Shown piece by piece: positions 50,206-60,400 of a stretch of DNA of 64,000 nucleotides; within the stretch, counting starts at the first letter, position 1; the number at the start of each line of letters is the position of its first letter. Made by a program: the position numbers and the translations under genes. Source of the stretch: Anastrepha obliqua (taxonomy: Eukaryota > Arthropoda > Insecta > Diptera > Tephritidae). Below the pieces are notes generated by a model. It saw only the letters and a list, made by a program, of their open reading frames with translations, did not search any database and was not told where the DNA came from. The stretch lies in NCBI RefSeq assembly GCF_027943255.1, contig NC_072893.1, positions 620,001 to 684,000 of the forward strand, in the 5' to 3' direction.

Positions 50206-51211
50206 GTAAGTAATCTACAATAATTTGTTGTAATTTTTAACAAAGAATGGGAATATGAGTGAAGTATATAATGAGTGTTGCAAACTCGTAGCGTCTTGAA
50301 TGTTATTTCAGTTTTTACTAGATACATACAAATGGCGTGCACGCATAGAGCAATATAGTTGGTTTGGTATTGTACTTTTTCAAAATGGCGGCGGATTGGA
50401 GTTCAGGGATCGAAAATGATTTAAAACTTATGAGTAACTTCATAAACACCTCAATTCAAATTATGTGTCTAATTTTTAAAATGGTTGCCATAATTGGTAG
50501 ATTTTCATCTATTGACTAAAGTGTAAGTTAATAAATTTATGAAGTCACACTTTACTAGTTCGAGGCGCAAAAATGTTGGCCTAAATAAAAGTTCTTCGTA
50601 GCATTTTCTTATTGCGTGTGTCACACAAATGAAGCATATAATTTCTTATCTTGCCAATTGGTCTTATGAGGAGCTTATTTCATGGGAATATTGGATTGGT
50701 TCATGCCTTTATTAATAAGTTAAGACTGAGCACAAAGCTTTCGAACTATAATAATGGTTCAAATGTAAAAAGTACGTATAGATAATTGATACAAATCTAC
50801 ACAACATTATCTTTTTTGTCATAAGCGCGTGAACGAGAATGAGTGAAAGAGCTATATTGTGTGTATACCCAAACGAGCTGCGTTTATTTTTCCTTTTTCG
50901 TCGTCTAATTTCGGCTATCTCTAACAGCTGAAACAAATTTGTGTAAATTACAAAGCTGATATCGCTTAAAAGATATTTTCTAAAAGTAAATAAGTTTAGT
51001 TTTGGCGGGTCTACTGCAGTAAAAATTGGCGCGAAATAAATTTCTTAAAATGGTACTAAAATGCAGAACGTATTTTTTGGCGGGATTACTGCAGTGAAAA
51101 TTGGCGCGGTGTGCTATCGAACCATCTTGAAAATTATAATACTTAACTAACTGGTTTTGTACAAAAAATCATAAAAATTAACGAAATAGTGAATTTCTAT
51201 TTATTTTCCAG
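50206..51211 (+). other. H3.3 5'UTR intron (predicted)
   Basis: A strong donor TATAG|GTAAGTAA (50206) and a strong acceptor TTTATTTTCCAG (ending 51211), 23 bp before the ATG, define a likely 1-kb intron in the 5'UTR. Fly H3.3 genes are intron-bearing, unlike replication-dependent histones. The intron contains the duplicated GGCGGG/GGCGCG motif pair at 50999 and 51072. Confidence 0.6.
50999..51110 (+). promoter_or_regulatory. Tandem E2F-like motif pairs
   Basis: Two related units, 50999-51035 and 51072-51108, each read TTTTGGCGGG, a short spacer containing CTGCAGT, then AAAATTGGCGCG. TTGGCGGG and TTGGCGCG resemble E2F/DP sites (TTTSSCGC). They lie 130-240 bp upstream of the H3.3 ATG. Binding is not shown; resemblance and duplication are what is visible. 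Confidence 0.45.
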
Positions 51212-51222
51212 TTAAAAAATAG

Positions 51223-51721
<499 letters not shown>

Positions 51722-51787
51722 GCCACAATTTCTCTATTTATAATCTTAAAAAATAATGAAAATTTTCTTAATTACATCATACAAAAT

Positions 51788-51793
51788 AATAAA
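51788..51793 (+). terminator. H3.3 poly(A) signal
   Basis: AATAAA 66 bp after the stop codon; no histone stem-loop seen. Confidence 0.6.
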
Positions 51794-51799
51794 TATGTT

Positions 51800-53045
51800 A
51801 TACATTTAAGGTTGTTTCAAGAAATTTAAATGACCGGTTTCGGTGTCCTTACATTTTTTGATTCTTAATTTAAAAAGATTTTAAAATCCAATGATAAAAA
51901 CTAAATTATTAACCAGGTATATTTTTCAAATTAAATATTTGTTTCACATCTAATTTGTTAAGAATTTCTAAATTTATATTTAATTATTTGTATTCAAATA
52001 TGTTTACGTATAAGGTAGATATAAAATGTATGAGAGGACCCGCCACAATGGTATCTACATGATCAACATCTATATGAAATCGGTCCTTTATTACATACAT
52101 ATACCTATTATTTATACATTTATTCATAAACAGCTGGTTTTTATTTTCATATAATTAGTACTCATAAGCTGAGCTGACATTTTCACAACGTATTTTAATG
52201 TATTAAGCACTTAAATATATAACCGTAGCAAGTAACCGAAGTGGGAAATCACTTCTCTTAGTTTTCTATAATATCAGCAATTACAGTTAAATTGTAGTTT
52301 GTATAAAAACATTCAAGAATAAAAAACGGTTTTCGTAAGAAGGCCACAAACAAGTAGTCTTAATTAGAAAGGGTGTATGGTGTATGGGTTCAAACTAATT
52401 AGTATCTTGAAACTTTTCTGTGTTAATTCTATAAAATAACGCGAATATGTACAGTGTTAAAAAAATAGCAACGCCTGGAATAAATATGTCTATATTCACT
52501 CGGATTCATGTGCAACGTATTATTAGTTGTATTCGTTAACAAAATTAGCCATGATTCCAAATTATAAGCTTAACACTCTCACGCCGGTGCGTACCACCAG
52601 TCGTATTAGTAAAAAAAATTTAACTTTATTCATTAAAAATTGTTCAACGTGTTAAGCGAAAATTCTCTGCCCAAAGAGTAGAAGAAGCAACAAATTGAAT
52701 GTAAAATTTGTTTAAAAATATTTGTTTTTTTTTCTGACAGTAAATATCCTTTTTTTTTTTGTTTTTGTGTTTTTGGAGTGTACTTCTGCCTCGAAAAGCT
52801 CCTCATAAAGAACCATTTGGGGGAACTCCTATATGGCCGGTAGTTAAATATGTGCCCATTTAGGGACGTGACATTTTAACCTCGGTTTTGATACCTCGGA
52901 TCCTTCAGGGCTTCTTAGAAAAAGGGTAAAGATTCGCAATTTTTACTTAGGTTTTCGTTTTAGTGTAAATGAAGGTACTGAAATAAATGGAAACATGAAA
53001 GACTTGAAATTGATCTAAAATGTATAATTAATTTAATTCAACAAA
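51800..53045. other. Spacer downstream of H3.3
   Basis: AT-rich, no gene recognised. A short weak SINE-like trace (GTGTACTTCTGCCTCGAAAA, CTCCTCATAAA) lies at about 52775-52812. Confidence 0.45.
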
Positions 53046-53641
53046 GGCTATGTTCAGAAACGCATTATAATGCACAGTACTTGTAGCGCTGGAATTGCAA
53101 ATATGGCAGTACTGCAAATGCAACACGTTCTTAAACGTCATTTTTGTATCAAAAGTCGTGCTTTATTTGCAGCAAAAATTTTCACACTGCCAATAAATAC
53201 GCTAGTACAATGTCTGATGAAAAGTGGGTATTTAATTATTTATTTTAGCCTTTAATACAAAAATTGATGAAAAATACGATATTTAAACTTTATTTTATTA
53301 TACTTTTCTTGGTTTTAGTGATTACTTTAGTACATCGGAGATAAAATTACTGCTCAGAGTCCGACTGAGCATGGAGAACGAGTTCACGTCGGGAAGGAGG
53401 AAAAAGAGCATGCTCTGGGCTAAGGTCGTAGATGAAGTAAAAAAAGTTAATAAAGATTTAAAAATAGATAGAAACATGACCAAACTTAGTAACAATTCCA
53501 TTTTACTGCACAGCGCGTTCATAAATGCAACAAATCTATTTGCAATTTTTCAACAAATCTATCAGTTGCATGAATTGTCACATTGACAGTGCTGCCAGCG
53601 CTTCAAGTACTGCGCATTATAATGCGTTTCTGAACATAGCC
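53046..53641 (+). mobile_element. TIR element with SANT/MADF-like remnant
   Basis: About 50-bp inverted ends: GGCTATGTTCAGAAACGCAT, ATAATG..CAGTACTTG and AGCGCTGG on the left, matched on the right with few mismatches. Inside, the plus strand reads LLLRVRLSMENEFTSGRRKK and SMLWAKVVDEVKKVNKDL, resembling the Myb/SANT-like trihelix proteins found in Harbinger elements and related host genes. No clear target duplication was found (flanks CAAA and CTTT), so the superfamily is a guess. Confidence 0.65.
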
Positions 53642-54139
53642 CTTTCTTCCTTTTGTTTGTATATCTGCAGCACTGACGTCATCCGATTGTCAAAATCACG
53701 AAAAATGAAGTAGTGGATTTCGGAACGTACCTACCTCTTGTATTCTGTTAATCGTGGGAATTTTGTGCTATCGAACGCAACTATTGTCAAACGGTACTTA
53801 TTTGATTTTAAGAGGACAATAATTTTATATTTTTAAAAAGGATGTTTGAACTGCGTGTGCGTAATTTTTAGTTGAAAATTGAGTCGACATTTTTTTTAAA
53901 TGATATTTATTTAGGCCCAAAGGCTTTAACCTCGGGCAACGTGTTGCTACACCCATTCAGCACCACAAATAGAACCTCCGCGGTTCTACGGAGCTCATTC
54001 GAGCAACATTAAGATCGCGAACGAAACAACGGTGGTGGCCTAGCGTGCATAGTCCACCACACTGCAGTATCGCCCCATCGATGAAGGCATCGACCGCGCA
54101 GGGACAGTTCATTAGAATGTCAAGGAAATTTTTAACATA

Positions 54140-54395
54140 TCGCACCCTAAATACAAAAGGGTCACAACTCAAAATTTTCCACACTCGAGCTTGACTTGTT
54201 TACAGTAGCACAGAAAACAAACTATGTGACATATCACGCTGAAATTTGCCATGTAAGCTTATAACAGTCCTACCAAAAAACAAAAAATTTATTTTTGCTA
54301 TATGTCATCCGCGGACCGTTTTATTGATAACGTCTCGTTCATATTTGAGCAGAAGGGACATTTTGAGTTGTGACCCTTTTGTATTTAGGGTGCGA
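54140..54395. mobile_element. MITE with 38-bp perfect inverted repeats
   Basis: 54138-54175 is the exact reverse complement of 54360-54397 (TATCGCACCCTAAATACAAA ..., including flanking TA). It lies in the Jockey copy. Removing it with one TA restores the frame around FNIYTP, which supports a TA duplication and a Tc1/mariner-type origin. The 180-bp centre has no coding capacity. Confidence 0.8.
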
Positions 54396-54676
54396 TATAT
54401 ATACACCCTGACACTTGCTGCCCGGCTGGACATCACCCGGAAAATCCACCGTAAGGTCCCTGTCGAACCCGACGAAGCACAATGACAAGGTGGATATCAC
54501 CTTCAACGGTCGTGCTTCGTCGGATCCGAAGAGGCACAGCGTCACCACGGCACTCACCGTCTTTAACACCCAGGTAAACCGCGGCCTCAACCAAAACCGC
54601 CCCTGCGAGAGGACTGTCCTAGTAGCGTTGGATCTAAAAAAGGCTTTCAATACAGTCAGCCACTCCACGCTATTAG

Positions 54677-54943
54677 CACTAAACCTACCGGTATTTTATG
54701 TATTCCTATTCCTACCAATGTGGGTCAAATGACCCGTCTTTAAAATATTATATATATTATTAAGATCACATATATTTCTCGGTAAAACAATTAGCAAGAG
54801 AAGAGTAAATCTTGAAAAATACATTCGATGTATTTTTTAATAAAGGTCGTGAAGGCAAACGACGATTTAATAATGTTATTTCTAAGAACTTCTGACAAAA
54901 AGTTTAAAATGGGTCATTTGACCCGTCCATGGTAGGTTTAGTG
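54677..54943. mobile_element. MITE with TTAG target duplication
   Basis: Inverted ends CACTAAACCTACC and GGTAGGTTTAGTG, plus subterminal GGGTCAAATGACCC-type words (54722-54734 and 54911-54924). It is flanked by TTAG at 54673-54676 and 54944-54947. Deleting the element and one TTAG restores the Jockey RT frame (HSTLLDDILQ). The 4-bp TTAG target and the ends suggest a piggyBac-like element with a variant target site. Confidence 0.8.
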
Positions 54944-55857
54944 TTAGATGACATTTTACAGTCGACACTCCCGCCACGAACTACCTGAGTGGTCGTCATT
55001 CGTCGGTGATATTTCGAGACAAAACATCTAAACAGAGGAAAGTAAAGTAAGGTGTACCGCAGGGTGGTGTCCTTTCACCTTTGCTTTTCAACTTCTATAT
55101 CTCGAAACTCCCCCAGCCACCAGAGGGAGTCTCGCTGGTCTCATACGCCGACGTCTGCACGATAATGACGTCGGGCAATGACATTGATGGCTTATGCTCC
55201 AAGGAAAACGAGCCTGGAACCAGTGATTCGCAGTGGACGAAGCTTCAGACCTGCCAAAACACTGCTTTAAAGACCGTGACAGGATGTCTTCTGATGCCAC
55301 CTATACAACATCTACACAATAACGCCCAAATGCTGCCTGTTAAGGAGCATAACAAATTGCTCAGTAAGCAGTTTCTGCTAGGGTGTTACCGCAGGCCTCA
55401 CCCATGCAGACACCTGCTTGAGCCATCTCCCAGGCACATCAGGAGGCACTCAACTACGCGGACGAGATTTCAGACAAAACAGACAGTTACTGGATCGGAC
55501 AGGCCATAAACGACATTCATCGGGAGACTTTCACCACCTTCTTAAGCTCCCGAATGCCGTTATCGGAGTCCAACCACCACCAATCGCAGATGAAGAGTTC
55601 CAACTTCCCCGAGAGTCCCGTGTAACCTTGGCACAATTACATTCTGGATATTGTAGCAGGTTAAACTCCTACTTATCCAGAATTGACCACGACATACATA
55701 CTAAACATATGTCCGGCATATGAAGGCACTCCGCACGACACTAGCCACCTTTTCATATGCCCTCCATTTAAAAACAATTGATAATCTGAAGACGAATCCA
55801 ACTTGCAATGCAAGCAATTCGCCACCACGAGAAAATATATATAAAAACACGGTATAA

Positions 55858-55859
55858 CT

Positions 55860-55895
<36 letters not shown>

Positions 55896-55912
55896 CATAC
55901 ATATATAACTTA
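55858..55912. repeat. TA/ATGT microsatellite
   Basis: An (AT)n tract of about 26 bp followed by GTAT repeats and their inverse (GTACATACATATATA). Simple-sequence repeat after the Jockey copy. Confidence 0.85.
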
Positions 55913-56425
55913 AGATTAGATTAAAAGCTGCCTCTCTCACTACACAAATACAGTAGAAATGTGTTGGTAAGTTCCATGAGTTACGCTCATCTGTTTATTA
56001 TGCTTTTGATTATTTCCTTGTGAAGTTTTCTAATCAAAACTTTCAAGCTTGCATTTACGTGTGGGCTGATGACAAAATATAAAAAAGGGGACAATACATA
56101 CATATATAATATTAAGAGCTAATTTTCATTTTCTTACCATTCAATTTTTACATAAAAATTCTGCATAACTGATACCAGTTGTTTATAGAAAAATACTGTA
56201 TCATAAAACTGATCTGATTCCTTTAATGATAGTATAGTAGTCAATTTCTCACCAGAGATGTTCCGTTGCAATTGAGGTGCTGGTGCCCCACAGTACACCG
56301 CATCTTAGGCACGCCTGTGGTTATAATCATGAATATAAAACACTTGCATCACAAACCATTAATTTCAGTTTTCATTTTCTCCCCAGGGAGCAAGCAATTA
56401 TTTGTCGATTTCTATAACTGTACAA

Positions 56426-57290
56426 ATGATGGCAGACTTATTGAAAAAAGTGATCGTTGTGACGGGAGCTGGACAGGGTATGCATTACATATTTTCTCAC
56501 ATAATATGTTATAGCCAAATCTTCATCATACAGGAATCGGGAGAGCTCTCTGCCAGCATTTATCAACAGCAGGGGCGCAAGTTATTGCGCTTTCAAAGTC
56601 GGCGGACAAATTAGAAGAGCTTAAGAATAACTACTCAAATATAGAGACCATATCAATAGATCTTAAAAATTGGCAGAATGTACGAGAAGTCCTTTCAAAA
56701 CTGCCGCAAATAGATGGGCTGGTGAATAATGCTGGTGTGGCTATTATCGAGCCCTTTGAGGAATTGACAGAGAAGGACTTTGATGAGTAACTTCTTATTC
56801 ATTTTCATTTAAAAAATGTATACATATATTAATCTATTTTTCATCCGTACTATAAATATTGTGTAAAAGCACATTTGACATAAATGTCAAGGCAGTTTTC
56901 AACGTAACGCAGGCGCTCTTGCCGAAACTCAATAAAGGCTCTAGCATAGTGATGGTGTCATCGTTGGCTGCTTCTCGATCATTTCATGGTCATGCAGTAT
57001 ATAGTGCCACTAAAGCTGCGGTAGATTCACTTACGCGTTCACTAGCCTTGGAACTGGGACCCAAGCAAATTCGCGTTAACTCCGTTAACCCAACCGTAGT
57101 GCTAACACAAATGGGTCGTGAAAACTGGAGCGATTCTGAAAAATCGGGACCGTTGCTAGCACATATACCCTTGAACCGCTTTTGTGAGATACAAGAAGTA
57201 ATTGATGGAATCGTTTATTTGTTGAGTAGCAAATCGAGTTTTGTAAATGGACATCACTTGAATTTGGAGGGGGGTTATTCGGTGTCTTAA
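56426..57290 (+). CDS. L-xylulose reductase-type short-chain dehydrogenase
   Basis: Exons 56426-56477, 56534-56786 and 56870-57290 join in frame (introns 56 and 83 bp) to give 241 residues. Classical SDR: NADP(H) motif TGAGQGIG (13-20), NNAG (82-85), and catalytic Asn107, Ser133, Tyr146 and Lys150 (YSATK). The C-terminal VNPTVVLTQMG..NWSD segment and the overall length are those of the DCXR family, which reduces L-xylulose and alpha-dicarbonyls in the cytosol and in some tissues at membranes. The start could be either of two adjacent ATGs (56426 or 56429). The second acceptor (GTGTAAAAG) has a weak pyrimidine tract, but the phase demands it. The gene is convergent with htk. Confidence 0.88.
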
Positions 57291-57333
57291 AATATATGCA
57301 ATTGTTATCAATAATATGAAAATATTTTCAACG

Positions 57334-57339
57334 AATAAA
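57334..57339 (+). terminator. SDR gene poly(A) signal
   Basis: AATAAA 43 bp after the SDR stop, 109 bp from the opposing htk signal at 57449-57454. Confidence 0.6.
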
Positions 57340-57448
57340 GCAACGCATTTGCATATGCACATATATAAATTTAATTAAATATTTTGTTTTACAAAAGCAA
57401 AAACGGTATATGTAAATGTGGTTTTGTATTATCTTAATAATGACAATC

Positions 57449-57454
57449 TTTATT
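57449..57454 (-). terminator. htk poly(A) signal
   Basis: TTTATT on the plus strand (AATAAA on the minus), 41 bp after the htk stop. Another candidate is at 57464-57469 (minus). Confidence 0.5.
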
Positions 57455-57495
57455 TTCTACATTTTTATTTCATCGGTAACGAGTGTCGTACATAA

Positions 57496-60400
57496 TTAAG
57501 TAATCTTAGTTTGTTGTTGGTTCTGCGCTTGCTGCTTTTTCTCTCTTTCTCGCCGTCGCAGTTTTTTACGTCTTCGATCAATATTCGCAAGGTCACCTTT
57601 TATTGTATTGTAGGTTTTACGTAATTCTTGGATCTGTTTTAACAAAATTGCTATGCACTGGTCGGAGCCTATGTTGGGATCTATTTTAAAAAGAACTTTG
57701 TGGGTCAGTTGCTTTGGATATACGAATGTCAATTTTACCTAATTGCACTAAGAAATTATAGGGGCAAGGCCGAGTTCCAACTGACGTCTGCCGCTGTTGA
57801 AGTTGATGAAATTGATGTCTGGATGAAACAGTGGTACGCTGCGATATACCATCCGAGTTTTCGTCGCTGTCGGAACCAGCTGTAAATTGTATGTTTTCTA
57901 ACATAACTAAAAGGTGAAAAATAATTAAAAATGTATATACATAAGTACATCGAATTTAGAGATTATTTAAGGATTGGAAACAAAAAAATTATATATGCAT
58001 ATGGCTTATGGTTGTACCAACCTGGAATTTTTTTCGAGCATCCAATTTGTTTTCGTCGTTTCGTATGTTGTTCTGACATGGTAACCATCTCCGACTGCTT
58101 TCTAGTTCGTCGTCGTTTCCTTGGCGATATCTCGTTTTCGATATCCAAATTCTTTTTTATTTCTTCACTACTCTCATCTTGACTTGCTGAATCATTTGGA
58201 GAACTGTTATTATGAGCAATCAAAGCAACTGATCTCGTAATGTCGTCCGGAATTTGATTACTCACTAAATCCTTGTTGTCGCATTCTAGTAGTAAATTAC
58301 TTTCCATGGATAGCTGTGTTGTTAAAGGTTCTTCTTTTCCTCCAAAAGCAGGTGCTGGGCTGCCTGGGATTGTCTCCTCGCAAAGCAGATTTATAGAATC
58401 ATTATTGGCGTCCACACTCAAACTAGACGTTAATTCTTCAGTACACAAAACTCCTCTACCTTCTTTGGCACTTAAAAATTCCATTTCAGGATTGGTCCGC
58501 TGACTGTCTGCAATCGGTTTTACACCGTCTTCTGGACGTAATACGGTGCGAGCATCCAAATAAAATCCTGAATTTGAAGAGATTCCCGGTAATTGTGAAA
58601 ACGCAACAGTTCCAAGTGTATTCAGAGTTAAGTCCGTTGATACATTAATATTTATACCTTCATTCTGAATCACCTTGTCCTCAGGATTTTTCTCTAAAGC
58701 CAAGCCTGCAGGAGAGGAGCCGGTCACAATTGAAGTCGAAGACGGTTTAGTAGCTGTAATGGTACTGACTTTAAGGTCTGGTTGTAAGGTTAGTTTACAT
58801 ACTGATGTGGGATTTTGTGCTGTTGCTGCAGCCTGAGCTGCAGCCTTTATTGATGGCACCGCACCGGAAGCCACGACAACTGATACTGGAATATCCGGAA
58901 CCACAATCGGTACAACATCGGCCGCTCTTTGATTCTGATGCTTTGAAGTTTTTGAGCTGGTCATTAAAATTGTAACTGTGTTCATTGTTGACACTTCAGC
59001 ACTTTCAAGCTGCTTAGAACTGAAACTAATCCTTGACCCAATACATTCACTATAACATGACCCCACATCTGGAATATTTTCTGCACTCGAACTGACAGTA
59101 TCCTGCTGCTTTTGTTTGTGCTCTTTGTGTGTTTCCTGACTTTCAAATTGTTGATCTTTCTGATCGGGCTTTTCGGTTGGTGCCATATGCAGACTGCTTT
59201 GCGAAACACTAAGTGTTGATAATGTTGGAGTTATGTTTATAGTCGATGTTGTGGTCGACTCTGATGAGCTAAAGGGTTGTGATCGACTTGGTTGTAAAGC
59301 TTTCAAAGGTATTGGAGTCTGAACTCCCGTATGTGGAGTAAGGTTGCTTGGCATTTCTTTACTGATGGCAATACCTATCTTGTGCGGCACTACACCTGTT
59401 TGTAAGGCTTTTAAATCTCCAATATGCTGCGAACCAGTAGGGCTTTTAAGCATGTCGCATATGTCTTCTGCTACGTCCTCTATTACAAGTCGGCGTTCTG
59501 AATCGGTACTATCCATCGAGTCTTCGGAAAATGTATTTGGGGCTAAGCTCGATGTCGGTGTAGTTGTAACCGAAAGTCCAGCTACCGGCGTTTTTCTTTG
59601 AATAGCGCATTCAAGCTTTTGTATAGTCTCTGTTAAGTCATTATTTTTTACTGTAAACGACTCCAGTATTCCTAATTTAGGTTCGGGACTGGAAAGAGAT
59701 ACGGGCTTATTTATTGAAACAGATATGAGGGGCATCTTTTCTATACTCAAGCTGCTTCCACTACTTAAGTAACTGACGGAAGATCCAACCAAATCGGTAT
59801 TAATATTTAATGGTTCAACTGAAGAATTGCCAACTTGAGGTAATCCATCTGATGCATTTTTTGCAATCCCTGTATTTGAATCTTTTAAAACTCCGCCCTC
59901 TTCTACTTTTTCACTTTTCGGCTCTACTCTATGTTTATCTTCCTCTTTTTTTTGACTGATTGCTTTTAAAAGTTTATCTGCAATAGATGTCGGTTTATTC
60001 TCGTATTTCGAGGGGTCTAAATCGAATGCACACACGGTTGCAGAAAGCATTTTCTTTGCATTCTCGAATTCAAATTTATTATCCTTCGACTCGCTAATTG
60101 AGGTCGATCCTTCATTTGTACTCAGCTCGAAAACGTTGCTTAGATCTTTACGGGTTTCTACAAATGGACTGCCAATGTCGGTCTTACCGGCTACAGTGGG
60201 AACGGGGCTAACTAATGTGGGAGCGTTTGATTGAGTACTTCTCCGAGGAGGAGTAACCAAGGCTCCAATATCCTTTTCTTTTGGTGACTCAAGTTTCGGA
60301 GGAGCGGCAGTGACTTCCTGCAAGGAAGATACGTTTGGTGCTTGGAAAGTTAGTGCATCAGTTAGTGCTCTGGTTGTTTCCTGCACTGTTTGTGCCAGTT

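Larger units (their letters stand above)
53910..55770 (+). mobile_element. Jockey-clade non-LTR copy, deleted and interrupted
   Basis: Plus-strand pieces in order: an endonuclease segment (VQYRPIDEGID-like, 54060-54120); FNIYTP (54129 and 54397 on); RT start (RTVLVALDLKKAFNTVSHST, 54610-54670); RT (GVPQGGVLSPLLFNFYIS, SYADVC, 55050-55160); C-terminal [20 protein letters not shown] (55630-55690); and the CCHC-type end CPAYEGTPHDTSHLFICP (55708-55762). Much of the RT is deleted and frames are damaged. Two MITEs sit inside, at 54140-54395 and 54677-54943. Confidence 0.82.

Noticed and set aside
52765..52850. Fifth SINE copy
   Set aside because: Only two short word matches; mentioned as a trace, not listed as a feature.
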